Of a stretch of DNA of 64,000 nt, positions 35,924 through 47,681 are shown piece by piece; within the stretch, counting starts at the first letter, position 1, and each line of letters begins with the position of its first letter. Position numbers and translations under genes: made by a program. Source of the stretch: Leptodontidium sp. MPI-SDFR-AT-0119 (taxonomy: Eukaryota > Ascomycota > Leotiomycetes > Helotiales > Leptodontidiaceae); contig JAHLEZ010000007.1 in the NCBI GenBank assembly GCA_020726505.1, forward strand, positions 1,178,001 to 1,242,000, given 5' to 3'. Under the pieces are notes generated by a model. That model searched no databases, was not told the origin of the DNA, and worked only from the letters and a program-made list of their open reading frames with translations.

Positions 35924-36874
35924 ATGAAGATCCACTACATTGGCGTAAAGTTCCCTGTCCGACCTCTGCGCCGGAGCCCTCACTGACTTGACCGCCTGGT
36001 GATTGCAGATAATCAAGAACGAGAGCAAGCCTTCCCACGAGCTGTGCGCCGAGAAGGATTTGTCCGCATATTCGCGCTTCACTCGTAATAAGTAAGGAAT
36101 GGTGATTCTGGCCTGCAGGAGATATCTGGGTTGGATTTTGAAGGACAGGGCTGATTCGTGGATGCAGTTATGGCGAATTCATGACGCTTTTCAGCAAGAC
36201 AGTCGCGGAGCGGACTCGGCCTGGACAACGGCAGGATGTGGAAGAACAAGGTACGGTTTTGCAATATCCGAATTAATATAATACGAGAAAGGCAGGGAGG
36301 GGAGGAGAGAAAGGGTGAGAGGACGGAAAGCTGATGGGAGTTTCATAGACTACACATTCCACGCCTACGGCCGCACCGAGGGCATCGCAGGCATCATCAT
36401 CTCAGACCACACGTACCCCGCACTGGTCGCACATCAGCTCCTCTCGAAAGTCGTCGACGAGTTCCTAGCTAAACACCCACGCTCCTCCTGGGCGAATTCG
36501 ACCCCGACGCTGGCCTTCCCTGAGCTGAAGGATTACATTGTTAAGTACCAGGATCCGGCGCAGGCGGACAGCATCATGAAGATCCAGAAGGAGCTTGACG
36601 AGACGAAGATTGTGCTGCATAAGACTATTGAGAGTGTGTTGCAGAGAGGCGAGAAGATCGATGATCTGGTCGCGAAGAGTGATGGGTTGAGTGCGCAGAG
36701 CAAGATGTTTTACAGTAAGTGGCCCTGCCGTACTTCTATCATGCTTCCAGCCTGCTCTTTGAACACGCCAGTTGGCAAAATAGATAATGCTCTATATAAA
36801 TATTGGGCAATGGCTAATGAATGGAACTCATAGCGCAAGCGAAGAAGCAGAACTCCTGTTGCATGATCATGTAG
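35924..36874 (+). CDS. YKT6: R-SNARE YKT6
   Basis: Five exons, 35924..35944, 36009..36091, 36168..36250, 36349..36714 and 36834..36874, encode 197 residues. Exon 1 has only seven codons (MKIHYIG). The longin domain is clear: LCAEKDLSAYSRFTR, YGEFMTLFSKTVAERTRPGQ, YTFHAYGRTEGIAGIIISD. The SNARE helix spans about 135-190 with the central Arg in ESVLQRGEKIDDLVAKSD. The C-terminus CCMIM supplies the palmitoylated and prenylated cysteines that replace a membrane anchor. YKT6 acts in ER-Golgi, endosomal, vacuolar and autophagosome fusion. Confidence 0.96.
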
Positions 36875-37399
36875 ATTGGCGTTGGAAGTCTATGGTTTAA
36901 GGGCGGCGTTTTTCATGCCTCTGATGGGCTGGTTCAGCATAGCAGTTGGCAGGTTCGTGCAGATTGTACATGGGTCTCTTTTTTTCTTCGCTTTATTTCA
37001 ATATCAGCTCGGTGACGTTTCGGGACATGGAAATACGCTTGAGCTTTGAATATAACACAGGCGTTGTGAAAAGTAAGATCTGGTTATGTGAGAGTGCAGG
37101 ACCGACATGTTGTATGGTTCGTCAAGCTGGGGGACACATGATAGGTTACGAAAAGTAAATCTTGTCAGAAGTCATGATATCCATTGCCCAAATCCAACCC
37201 TCTAACTCCTGATGCTAATGCAGACCATGCATTCCCATGCCATACCATGCCATGCCAAAATGCTAGCGATTACCACCCATCATTCATGCAAATGACCCAA
37301 ACAAATGAACCTAAACAATTGCTCGCCCGCTGATCCAAACAGTCAAACTCCAGGGTATCCAGCAACCAAACATAACCAATCCAACATGCTTCCTTCCTC
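36875..37399. other. Intergenic
   Basis: Convergent 3' flanks of YKT6 and the Rab gene. A CCATG-rich low-complexity patch lies near 37,222-37,262. Nothing else is seen. Confidence 0.5.
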
Positions 37400-38606
37400 C
37401 TAGCAACACTTCCTCCTAGTCTGAACCTGGCCCTGAGCCTCCCCGGCAGCCCTATCCCCATCCTCGACATAACTCTCAACCGGCACGCCAAACCAACTCC
37501 TTCTATCTCTCCCCACTCGGAAACTACCCCCAGGTCTCATCCCATCAAAATATCCCCCCTCATTCCCCATCCCCTCAATCCCAGGCGTCAAACCAGGCGT
37601 ATTCGACGCACTCAGCACGCTCTCCTGTGTCTTCCTATTCTGCTCAACCAGCTTCCTCGTAATAACACGAAACACCTCCTCGACGCCCTCCCCACTCTCA
37701 GCACTGACTTCATGGCAGCAATCCCAGCCCACCTCCTGGCCCCAGAACCCACTACTGCGTTTACTACTCGGGCTCCTTGCACCATCTACCCCAAAGATAG
37801 CTCCTCCCCCTCCTCCTCCTTGTCCAAGGAATCCGCGATATGCACTCCCGCTGCCCGCTTGGTCGAGCACGGCCGCGCCGCCTGGTGTTGCTGTGGCGGG
37901 CGGCGTGGAGCTCATTCCTGGCGCGAGGTTCTCTGCTACGTAGGCGATGCAGCGTTCGAAGGGGACGTGGCGCTGTGAAGGGTCGCGGGCGACGAGGTCA
38001 GCTTTTGTGCCTACGACGTGCAGGATTATGTCTGGGGGTAGGTTGCGGCGGAGTTCGGTGAGCCAGACGCCCATTTCTTCGAAGGAGGTTGGGTCTGTGA
38101 TGCTGTAGCAGAGGATACAGGCGTTTGCGCCGCGGTAGTAGAGGCGGGAGATGGATCTGTAGGAGATATGGTGGTTAGTTTTTTGAGAGGGATGTTGTGG
38201 TGTGAAGAGAGGGGAGGGGAAGCGTATTTTGGGGGGGCTGCTGGAAGTGTTCGTGCCTTGCAGAGTTGCAGAGCGATTGACTTTCAGGGAAAGTTAAAAC
38301 GTGTGTAAGATGGACATACCGAAATCTTTCCTGGCCAGCTGTATCCCAGATCTGTAGCCGTACAACAGTATCACTCTCATCGTCAACGACACGTTTTGTG
38401 AGGAAACTCGCACCGACTGTGGACGTCGTGCTCGCGGGTGAGAATTGGTTCTTCACATATCTACAATAGGTCAATATCAGCTGCCCGCCTTCCGAGAACA
38501 ACAAATAGAATAATAGAAGATATATAACTTACCTGTGAACCAAAGACGTCTTTCCAACTCCTTGCGAGCCCAGCACCACAATCTTCGCCTCGAGGGATTG
38601 TGCCAT
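37400..38606 (-). CDS. Rab-family small GTPase with long insert
   Basis: Exons complement(37400..38156, 38320..38460, 38533..38606) encode 323 residues; introns are 163 and 72 nt. G1 is GSQGVGKT (13-20), switch I contains the expected Thr (STVGASF), G3 is WDTAGQE, followed by the Rab signature RSISRLYYRGAN. G4 is TKAD in place of NKxD, and G5 is the Ser-Ala-Glu near the end of the fold. Between G4 and G5 lies an insert of about 75 residues, rich in Gly, Pro and Ser. The C-terminus RRKCC gives two cysteines for geranylgeranylation. The core resembles endosomal Rab5/21/22-like proteins. It should act in membrane traffic; the exact subfamily is not settled. Confidence 0.9.
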
Positions 38607-39654
38607 GCTTCTCAGTAATCGGATGGGATTGGATGTCTCTCGTCTCGTATCCAAGATAATCCTCGTGTCGCCGTAACCTCGGCGGAGTCTTCACCCGCTT
38701 GCCTTGCCTCGCGACAAAGTAGATCCACGAGATAGAGAGATACCTCGTGGGATAATGCGTGAGAGTACGGTACTGTAAGTGTACAATCGAAAAGGAATCC
38801 GAGTGCGAGACAAATGTCGTAACTGTGCGCCACCTTATTTCTCGGTGAGGGGTGTTTTTCAGCAGCCTTTTGCCTGTCCGTCTGCTTGCCGACTCGGTCT
38901 CACAACGAACTTCCTGCTTTGAAAATGTCTCATATCGTGCGCCTCATTCTATGCATATGCAGCAAACAGCCTTCTTCTCTCGCCTTCCTATTTCTGTGTG
39001 TTCGTTTTGCGGCGTTCGGTTCTCGTATCCGTGAGAGAAGAGTTGTTGCTGAGAAGGGAGTTTTCCTTTGTGGTATGAAAGGCGTGACGTGTAGAATGAA
39101 GGATGAAATGGGAGGGGAAAAGTAAACAAAACACGCACACGCTTCGCATGAACAATAATATTGTGGTAATGGCGGGATGTGGAGATTCGAGGTTTAATCG
39201 AAATTAAAAACCACCGGGATAGGACGACGCTGGGTATGACCGCATAACTCGGCTGAAGGTGGCTGGGGTCAGGACGAGGCTGTGGGTTATCTATCACGTG
39301 GAGAGGGGGAATGATGTTTATCGTTTTGTAGGGAGTGAAGATGAGGGATTTGAATGGTGGAGGATGTGGTGAGATGTGGTGAGAAGTCTGGTGATCGTTG
39401 TTCGAGTCAGTTTGGAAACTTCTTTGGGACGTGGAGTGAGTCTGAGGAGAGTGGTGCTGGGATGATAGGCTCAGCCTGGGATGAGAAAGGTGGGGTGAGG
39501 GAATATCCTGGGATGAATGAGCAGATCGAGAGATCAGGATATGGAATGTGGCAGAAGTAAAGATCACGAAAATGACAAAATATCAACGTGTATATAAGTG
39601 TAGATTATGTACAGGTCAGTCCTAGAATGGACCGGGTATAATTCTCATATGCAT
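38607..39654. other. Intergenic
   Basis: Promoter side of the Rab gene and 3' flank of the cytochrome-b2-like gene. A minus-strand open frame at 38944-39567 is His/Ser/Pro-rich and has no features of a gene. The plus strand is G-rich around 39,340-39,540. Confidence 0.5.
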
Positions 39655-41387
39655 CTACAACTTGGCCTTTGCCTTGGGACTTATCAATGGATCGTAAATA
39701 GAGAGACCCTGGAGAATTAGTTAGCAGAACAAACGAACCACAATTATGGAGAGAACTTACCAAAGTATCCGACGGAACTCCAGTAGTGTGCATGCTCAAC
39801 CCTCTAGTATCAACCAGCGTGGGATTCAGTTGATCGACACTCGAGCAGCCAATCAATCTCATATTCATCTCCATTTCGTCCTTCAGCAATTGCAAAGCAC
39901 GATCAACACCAGGTTGTCCGTAAGCACTCATGGCGTACAGGAATGGTCTTCCAATACCGACACCCTTAGCACCAAGACACAATGCCTTGATGATATCCGT
40001 GCCTCTCCTCACACCACCATCAATGAAGATCTCAATACGGTTCTCCCAGCCACGCTCACGGAGTACTGGCATAACTTCAGCGAGAACTTCGATTCCAGAG
40101 CGAGCGAAATCAAGTTGACGACCTCCGTGGTTGGAGAGTACGACACCTTGGCAGCCGACCTCGATAGCTCGAATAACATCCTCGACGCGCTGGACACCCT
40201 TCAGGATGATTGGCATCTTGGTGATCGATTGGAACCATGGGATATCCTTCCAACTCAGGGAGGGGTCAATGAAGCTAGAGATAGCTCTTGCAGCACCCTG
40301 GGAATTGTCCGTCTTATCACCAGCCTGAACATTTGATCCGCTGTCTGTGAACTTCACTCTCATATCCTTCTCTCGGCGACCAAGTTGAGGAGCATCGACA
40401 GTAATGAAAAGACCTTTGCAGCCACGAGACTCGGCATGCTGCACGATCTTCTTGGTGATAGCTCGGTCTTTGTTGACGTACAGTTGCATCCATTGGACTT
40501 GGTCTCCTTCGGCGGCATCCATGATCTCATCGAATGAGCACGAAGCCAGAGTTGGGATCATTTGAACCACATTATGCTTCCTTGCTGCCCGTGTCAAGAC
40601 GACCTCTCCTTCTGGGTTTCCCAGCTTCCCAAGAGCAGTAGCAGTAACGTAGACTGGGAGGTCGCATTTCGTGCCGAGCATAGTAGTAGAGAAATCGACC
40701 TTTTCAACATCAACCAGAATGCGAGGTCGAAACCAGATCTTGTGGAATGCCGTGTGGTTTTCTCTCATGGTCTAAAGAATCAGCAGGGTTCTAATCGGCC
40801 TGAAAAGAATGAACCTACAATTTCATCATCAGCGCCACTGGAATAGTAGGCCCAAGCAGTTTTCTTCATAACCTCTCGTGCCACGGCCTCGAAATCCATC
40901 AAGTTGTAGCATTGCTCCAGTACTGGCATACGGGCGATCCGATCCTGCCTCTCGACTTCCTCTCGTGATTCCTCCTTCTCTTCCTTCTCGACTGTCTTCA
41001 TGTCTACCTCTCCCATGTGCTTCGATTTGTCCAGGTACTTGTCGAGGGTGTCGGGGGGATGGATTGGCTCGAACTCTTCAGTAGCATCTTTGCCCTGTTC
41101 GCAGTCAGTACTCTGCTTGCTTAATCAGTCTGATAGACTCACGGCATATTTGAGAATGATCTTGGGTCCGCCTGGATGTTCTGTGGTCGCAGTTAGCTCG
41201 ATCCGTCCAGTGTTTCTGTAAGTGGGAGGCTTGCGTACCAGGAAGAAACTCCGTAACATCGTATGCTTTGCCCTGTACAGATATCAGCGACTGCCGTGCC
41301 CAGGGCGATTACTGAACATACATGGACAATAACCCAACACGACTCTCTCGAGTTGTGCTTTGCGATTTCTTCGCCGGTGAGAGGCAT
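39655..41387 (-). CDS. Cytochrome b2-like FMN-dependent alpha-hydroxyacid dehydrogenase, ending in -AKL
   Basis: Six exons, complement(39655..39708, 39761..40771, 40819..41094, 41143..41180, 41239..41272, 41322..41387), encode 492 residues. The protein starts directly with cytochrome b5 (MPLTGEEIAKHNSRESCW), with heme ligands His35 in EHPGG and His58 in EPIHPPD. The FMN barrel follows, with VTATALGKLGNPEGE, ITVDAPQLGRREKDMR, the catalytic-base region LSNHGGRQLD (His353) and GVGIGRPFLYA. The family oxidises L-lactate or similar 2-hydroxyacids. Yeast cytochrome b2 has a mitochondrial presequence; none is visible here. Splicing of the last 52-nt intron gives a tail GLSIYDPLISPKAKAKL, whose last three residues fit a peroxisomal PTS1 signal. 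Confidence 0.93.
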
Positions 41388-43230
41388 GATTGCGATATTT
41401 GGACCGAGGTAAGATAAGATAGAAGAAAGGTGGTACGACGATGGAAAAGAAGAATTGGAAAGAGAAGGGAGAGGAAATATAATGGGGACAAGGAGATCTA
41501 AAAGTGCCGATCTAGGCGAATGGTGCAACTGTTATTTAAGATCTTTTTAGCTGCGGAAATCCAGCGCGGCTGGGGGATTTCATGACGACTCCATTCCGAG
41601 CTCGAAAAGTCGGGGAGGGCTCGGCAACTCGGTGGAAAGGGAGCGAGCGCGGTCAATGCTGTGTCAACAAAACAACATGGAAGGTTTTTTTTAATGCACA
41701 TCTTTTTCAATCCCTGGTTGAGGCTTGCCTGAGAGAGAGGCTGAAATAGATAACATTCTTGGTCTCAAACATCTTCAAAGTCCCTTGACTATCCGTGTTG
41801 AAGGAAAGGAAGGAAAGGAAAGTCGCGGAGAAGTTCGGGAATGCGGGGAGAGCTGGGGTGCCAAGAGTTTACTGCGATCCCGCAGGCCAATGACATTTTC
41901 TCGATTTGAAGCTCTCGATGAATGACTAAGGGCCCTCTTCTCAATTCCCATTAGGTATTCTTGCTATTAACATACCTAAGATATACAATACTTGTATGTA
42001 TCAAGTGTTGACACATTGACTTGAAATTTTTACAGCCGTCTTTTTTTCCCTTTCCTTTTTCTCTTGATTCCGTACTTTCCGGCGACAAAACTGTCTGAAC
42101 ACAGCAGCCCGATTTTATCACGCCCTGGCACATTCAAATCCATTCCGTGAATTTCTAAGATCATTGTGTCGTTTTGACTCTGCCACCATTTTTGAATCCT
42201 CCTTAGCTCTCTTGTGGTGGTGGCAATGTCCCAGACTTTATCTGGATCCTTCTACTCGTAAGGGACAAGATGGGAGGGTACTTCCGAAATGTGTATTCAA
42301 TCTACCGCCTCCTTCGTACTCTATTCAAACGACGCAAGTCTCAGATCACTGTTCGGCGAGTCTTAATTCAGATTCAAAATGATGTTTGAATTAGAAGTGT
42401 AAAGCTTCTAGGCATCATGTTCATTTTTGCAATTGTTTTGCACATCGTCACTAAACAAAACAGACATTATGTTAGCATACATGCTCAGCTCCTAAGTACG
42501 GCATGCAACATTGAGTCCCTCGCCAGGATCGAGTCAAAGCAGCTTATCAGAGACGAAATATATTGTTCTCATAGTCAACCAACACTGTGTTTCGCGGCCT
42601 CAGCAAACGAACTTCGTGGGGTGTTTTTTTCTCCTCGCCTACAGTTTAGCCGAGAGCCACTGTTTTTGTTTACATTGCCAAACCCCCTCAAAAATAAAAC
42701 AAAAAATTCAAAAACAAGCCGCCGGGAACTTAAAAAAAAAAAAAAAGAGCAACATAGGAAAAAACAACAAAACAAACTTCCACCGGCTGGTGGGAGAACA
42801 AACCCTTCGAGATAGGTTATGCTTTTTGTGTCGAGTCGGATTGTCGGGTTGTTTGTCGCGTTTCCAGCAAGTGTCTATTATAGTGTTAATCTTGCGGTTC
42901 TTTTGGGTCGTTAGATTGGTGATTTCCGGGTTGTTTCCTTGCCGGTTGGCGGAATGAATTTGCTAATTTGGTTAGATATACTGAGAAAAAGTTTTGGAGC
43001 CGGAGTTTTCCCCCAGGGCGTGTTTTGGGATTCACCTTAGACTTCGCGCAATGGGAGGCGCACCGTGACTAGTGAATGATCGTGCTACGTATCTGCGCAC
43101 ATTGTTTGCACCAAATTGAGTGTGGCAGCGCCGCAGTACCTCTAGAAGCGTAGCAGTTTAAGGAGAGGACCTCACGATGGCTGAACCAGAACCAGAGGAT
43201 ATCTATATCTGGGCTTCAAAACAGGCATCT
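41388..43230. other. Gene-poor interval
   Basis: AT-moderate sequence with a GGAAA-type purine run near 41,800-41,825 and A-rich patches near 42,690-42,780. A 52-codon ORF starts at 43,177 (MAEPEPEDIYIWASK) and has fair composition, but nothing confirms it. No RNA gene is seen. Confidence 0.45.
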
Positions 43231-43261
43231 GGCAATTTAAGTAAGCCAATGGTTCAATGTA

Positions 43262-43605
43262 ACGGAATATTTATAGAACACGCCCAATCAGGAAGCTCTC
43301 ACTGGGTCCAAAGTAATGACCAAGCGGGATGGTAGCCAAACCCTTTGAGGTTCTCAGAAGGTTGCCATTCCCATCCGCATCTTGATCTCCTGAATCCACG
43401 TAGTATGAAGCGCCAAATCTATACAGAAAGGCCATGGCTATCTAGTCGCGTTGGAAGGTCAAACCTCTTCCAGTATTCCAGCGTTCTCGCGGATGTACAT
43501 TGACTGCACTGCCATTCACCCACCCAAATCGAATCCTAATCCCCCTCTCTAAATAATTCGTATGCTCTGGGAGCCTTGAGTTTAGATATTTAAAGTCAGA
43601 AGTCT
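43262..43605 (-). pseudogene. Fragment of an unrecognised protein gene
   Basis: One minus-strand frame reads as good protein from about 43605 down to a stop at 43262: SRLPEHTNYLERG, FGWVNGSAVNVHPRERWNTG, then an in-frame TAG after TFQRD, then MAFLYRFGASYYVDSGDQD and GLATIPLGHYFGPSESF. Composition, aromatic content and even spacing argue for former coding sequence. Another coding-like frame precedes it at about 43582-43785. I do not recognise the family. Confidence 0.4.
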
Positions 43606-44051
43606 ATCCAATCTCTTTTGGAAGGCTTCTTTCCTGGAAACTGATGGCATGGAGTCAAGATTAATCAGCATTCTTTTTCTCCGGAACATCTCTCTTCCAT
43701 TTGAAGCGTACACTCCGCTGCTAGAGTAATCTTTCCTTCTCTTTTCAGAACGTCCCTTCCGTCCAATGCAAGAAATTGTTAACATCCTTTGCTAACAAAT
43801 AAAGCGGCACAATAATTGGCGTAGTAATCCAGTACCTAGATAAATGGAAGAGAACTTGGGACTCGACTGGTGACCCAAGAAGCCACTTCTCGACCTATTT
43901 AAATCTTCTTTTTCATTATCCGAGAAAAGAACTACGCTTAAACAACTTCTTAAAATGTTCTGCTGTGCATTCTTGCGTTGACGTAAAACACCTCGCGTAG
44001 GGATTCGACGTTCCCTCCCTAAAAGGGGTCGGCAAATGCTTACCAAGAACC

Positions 44052-44652
44052 GTACGACCTCGCAACTCTCTGGGCCTTAGGGATTAATCACCCGGAGGTC
44101 ACCATTGCTAAATATGCCGAGATGATGCTAGACGATGCCGAATGGGCTGACGTCAATCTGGTCGAGCGATCCATCTCAAGGCCAACTTTGCAGACGATCT
44201 GACGGTTCCTGTTAAACAACGACCCTGCCCGGGAGGTGTTTTACCACGACGATTGAAATGGCGACCCGGTATGAAACTTTACACCCTTTAATTGGCTGAT
44301 TCCGGAGCAAGACGCTGATAAAAGGCAATCATTTAGGATGTTGAGCTCATCCGTAGAAGTTTGACAGAAAGAGCCGAACAGCTGCCACGCAGGCTTTGGG
44401 GCTCTTGAAGAGGTTCAATCTCATTAGCTGTATTCAACATCATGATGCCCAGCACCGTCGACCATCAGAAGACGATGTTCGATGCCGATAGTATGGAGGA
44501 TATCGGGGGCGAGGACGAGGATACGTTGAACGATCGAGAGATTCGATGTGTGACTTTCCCAGGCATTGTGAAGGCTAGAGATGAGAATAGGGAGAGTCGC
44601 CATTTGAGGAACGTGGTGGCTAAGATTAGAGTGCTTTGCGCACCTGATTGAA
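44052..44652 (+). pseudogene. Fragments of an unrecognised protein gene
   Basis: A plus-strand frame at about 44052-44270 reads YDLATLWALGINHPEVT, MMLDDAEWADVNLVERS, then RFLLNNDPAREVFYHDD, with TGA at two places where tryptophan (TGG) would fit. A second piece at 44442-44652 reads EDEDTLNDREIRCVTF and ARDENRESRHLRNVVAK. Together they look like one eroded gene. No family is recognised. Confidence 0.4.
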
Positions 44653-45612
44653 ACTTGAAAGGGAAAGCCTGAAAGGGGTGGTTAGTGATATCTTAGAAGA
44701 GGAACATTATACCCACGACATGAAATGAGAAGTCAGATCTAGAAGAGGTCTGATTGGAGTGACGAGACGGCTTCGTCATCTATATTCCTAATATTAAATA
44801 GATCTTGAAGATCGCTATGATGCTGAGTAGGATATTCTGCCGAAACAGAATAGTTACGTGCAGCCTCTACAGTCATATAAAGTATGCGCCATGATATTTG
44901 TCCCGATCTCAACTTACAAGTAACGATGCAACCCGTCACGAACGAGCTACCATCCCCGCCATCTGCAAAATTCGTGGACGGCCAGTTATATGAAGTTCTT
45001 GATGCAGCTCGGGAAGCGGTGTGCAGAATAGCTAGACTGGCTGTCTTGTTTGCTTTCTTGTGATATCTGGTTGCCTCGTTGCCTCGCGTCTCTGGAGCTG
45101 CCAGTGACAATGGAGTCCGGGTAGCTGCAGGGATGCTACTATCCTGAGCATGAATTCCACGTATGTTGTGCAGTACGTAGTTCCAGATATTACTCAAATC
45201 TCCACGCCAATTCTTGCCTCGCGCCCTCCCTCGAAGGATGAGGGATCCGTGTTTCATTGCACCGAACGAATGTCGTGGGCAGAAACTTCCTAGTGTGGTG
45301 CCGAGGGTTGTACTGCCGCCTCAACGGTGGCTTTAGATTTCTGGACCCCGCTTTCCCAAAAAGCTCCATGCTGGTTGCCCAACTGCAGCACATCGGCTTC
45401 TACCACCTCCTTCGGGCGTTAAGATGTCATCATGGGGAATTGAAGGAATGCGAACTTCGACCAGCTGCCGATTTCGCACCATAATTATTCAGATGACCAT
45501 GAGCTTCTCGGCTTAATTCCGCCCTGTGTGAAGTGTCTATCCGAGATTATGTTACACCACAACAGACTCAGGTATATATGCTTTCAACTCTCTCTATCTC
45601 TCTCTCAAACAC
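44653..45612. other. Intergenic
   Basis: A 172-codon minus-strand frame (44739-45257) is present but shows no domain or splice support. The right end runs into the poly(A) tract. Confidence 0.4.
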
Positions 45613-46142
<530 letters not shown>

Positions 46143-47046
46143 TCTCAATCAACATCATTTCCCTTTAGCAAAACATTTACTACTCTACATGACATATAGT
46201 GTCAAATGGGTACAATGTGGCTAGGCGTGGCAGCTTCCCTGCAACGATCCTTTTGCTGTTGGGACTTTGCAATTTCAAACAACGGCTGCTGGGCCTCTGG
46301 GCGATCTCCTCTGTTCACATTCGGTCCTCGCGCCCACGCTAGAGCATGGCTCCTATGCAACGGGCAGGGTTCAACAGGAGGTGTCAGACTTCTGTGAGGT
46401 TGACAAATCAGCCAAGTGTGAGTCAATCGAACCAGTATATAAAACTCCCATGTGTGCCCACCTACCTCCACAGCTCAACCCACCCGGTCCTCCGAACTCT
46501 TTTCAGTTATCCTTTGCATCGCATTGATATAAAGATCCACCCACCCAGACGTCTCGCCTCCTTCTAGAAGGCGCCGCTCAGAGCGTCGATGCCTCGGTTC
46601 TGGGAAAGGTTTTGGTAAGAGCTAGCACCGTCTCTCAAAATGTTCACCTCATTCTCTGATAAATCCTGGAGCCACTGCTGTTCCATTCCCCCAGCAATTG
46701 CAACTCGAAGCTAATTCTTTTCTCCAGACCACCACGGGACGGATGACCAGACGCTGCAAACACAGCTGCGCTTTCCAGGCATCGGACTACTTCGAATGGC
46801 AGTCCTTTGTCACGGGATGAGATGGCAAGCTCCTCGCCGAACCTCAGTGCTCGTCCCGCTTTTCTCGACGGTGCCCGATATTCTGCCTTAGGCTTGGTAA
46901 GGCTCTGATCCCCATCGGCTAGTCGGCTCTCACCTCGTCCGTCGCCGACGGAGCAAGCGGCCGCCCAACCATCCAAGTTCAGTCACAAGCTGAGTCTTCC
47001 GCCTCCGCCACAACCCACTACCCCTGGACACATGGCCGCTAAAGGA

Positions 47047-47150
47047 GGGCGTGTGCATGAAAGCTCATGCATTGGGGCGTGTGCATGGCAAGGCTCACCG
47101 AGGGGCGTATGCATGAAAGCTCTTGTGTCGGGGCTTGTGCATCTTCACCG
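47047..47150. repeat. 28-nt imperfect tandem repeat, four units
   Basis: Units beginning GGGCGTGTGCATG recur at about 47047, 47075, 47103 and 47130 with point differences. The spacing of about 28 nt without unique spacers makes this a minisatellite and not a CRISPR array. Confidence 0.7.
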
Positions 47151-47370
47151 CCAAAGAGCGAGCAATGAAATCTCTCCTCAGAAGCGTCGCGTCATTGCTT
47201 GACGCCCGGCCGAGTCGCTTCTGTTCCTTCCCTTTCCAGGCAAGTGATGTCTTTCATTCGATTTTGTGTAATACGATGCTGTGTAATCCGACCGTCTGCA
47301 GTTTTAGTCAGCGACAAGGCACTTCGAGGCGTCAGGCTTCAACTCAGGCCCTACCAGAATGATTGGATCT

Positions 47371-47405
47371 CGCCATTCATTCGCCATTCATTCGCCATTC
47401 GCCAT
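47371..47405. repeat. CGCCATTCATT tandem repeat
   Basis: Three full and one partial unit of an 11-12-nt motif (CGCCATTCATT) lie about 280 nt upstream of the C2H2 factor start. Confidence 0.75.
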
Positions 47406-47681
47406 GGCTCTCACCCAATGAGCCAGTTGCCAGCAGCGCCGGCTTACAAGCTTCGGGGTATGATATTGGTCGGATTGGGAGACAGGATGGACAACGTTCA
47501 GTTAGCAGACATGCCTCACTGCAGAGGGCGCACAATCTGGAGAAGTAAAGTTTGGAGACAGAGAGCAGAGGGAAACGCCCCGTTGGCTGCTCAAAACTTG
47601 AGGACGGCGTCTTTGGTTTTGAGAAGAAATTGATAGCTTGCAAAGTCGGCAGCGAGTATATTCTCCTTGAACGCAGCGCAA

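Larger units (their letters stand above)
46143..47681. other. Intergenic with short tandem repeats
   Basis: No gene is recognised. Two small repeat patches lie near the C2H2 factor gene, annotated separately. Open frames at 46644-46976 and 47199-47844 have no domain. Confidence 0.45.

Noticed and set aside
38944..39567. 207-codon minus ORF
   Set aside because: His/Ser/Pro-rich translation of a G-rich stretch, without a recognisable feature.
44411..44425. tRNA T-loop-like GGTTCAATC
   Set aside because: No acceptor, D or anticodon arms can be placed around it.
44739..45257. 172-codon minus ORF
   Set aside because: Composition is acceptable but no motif, signal or splice support; left as unassigned.
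47047..47150. CRISPR-like repeat series
   Set aside because: Units are contiguous with no unique spacers and the genome is fungal.
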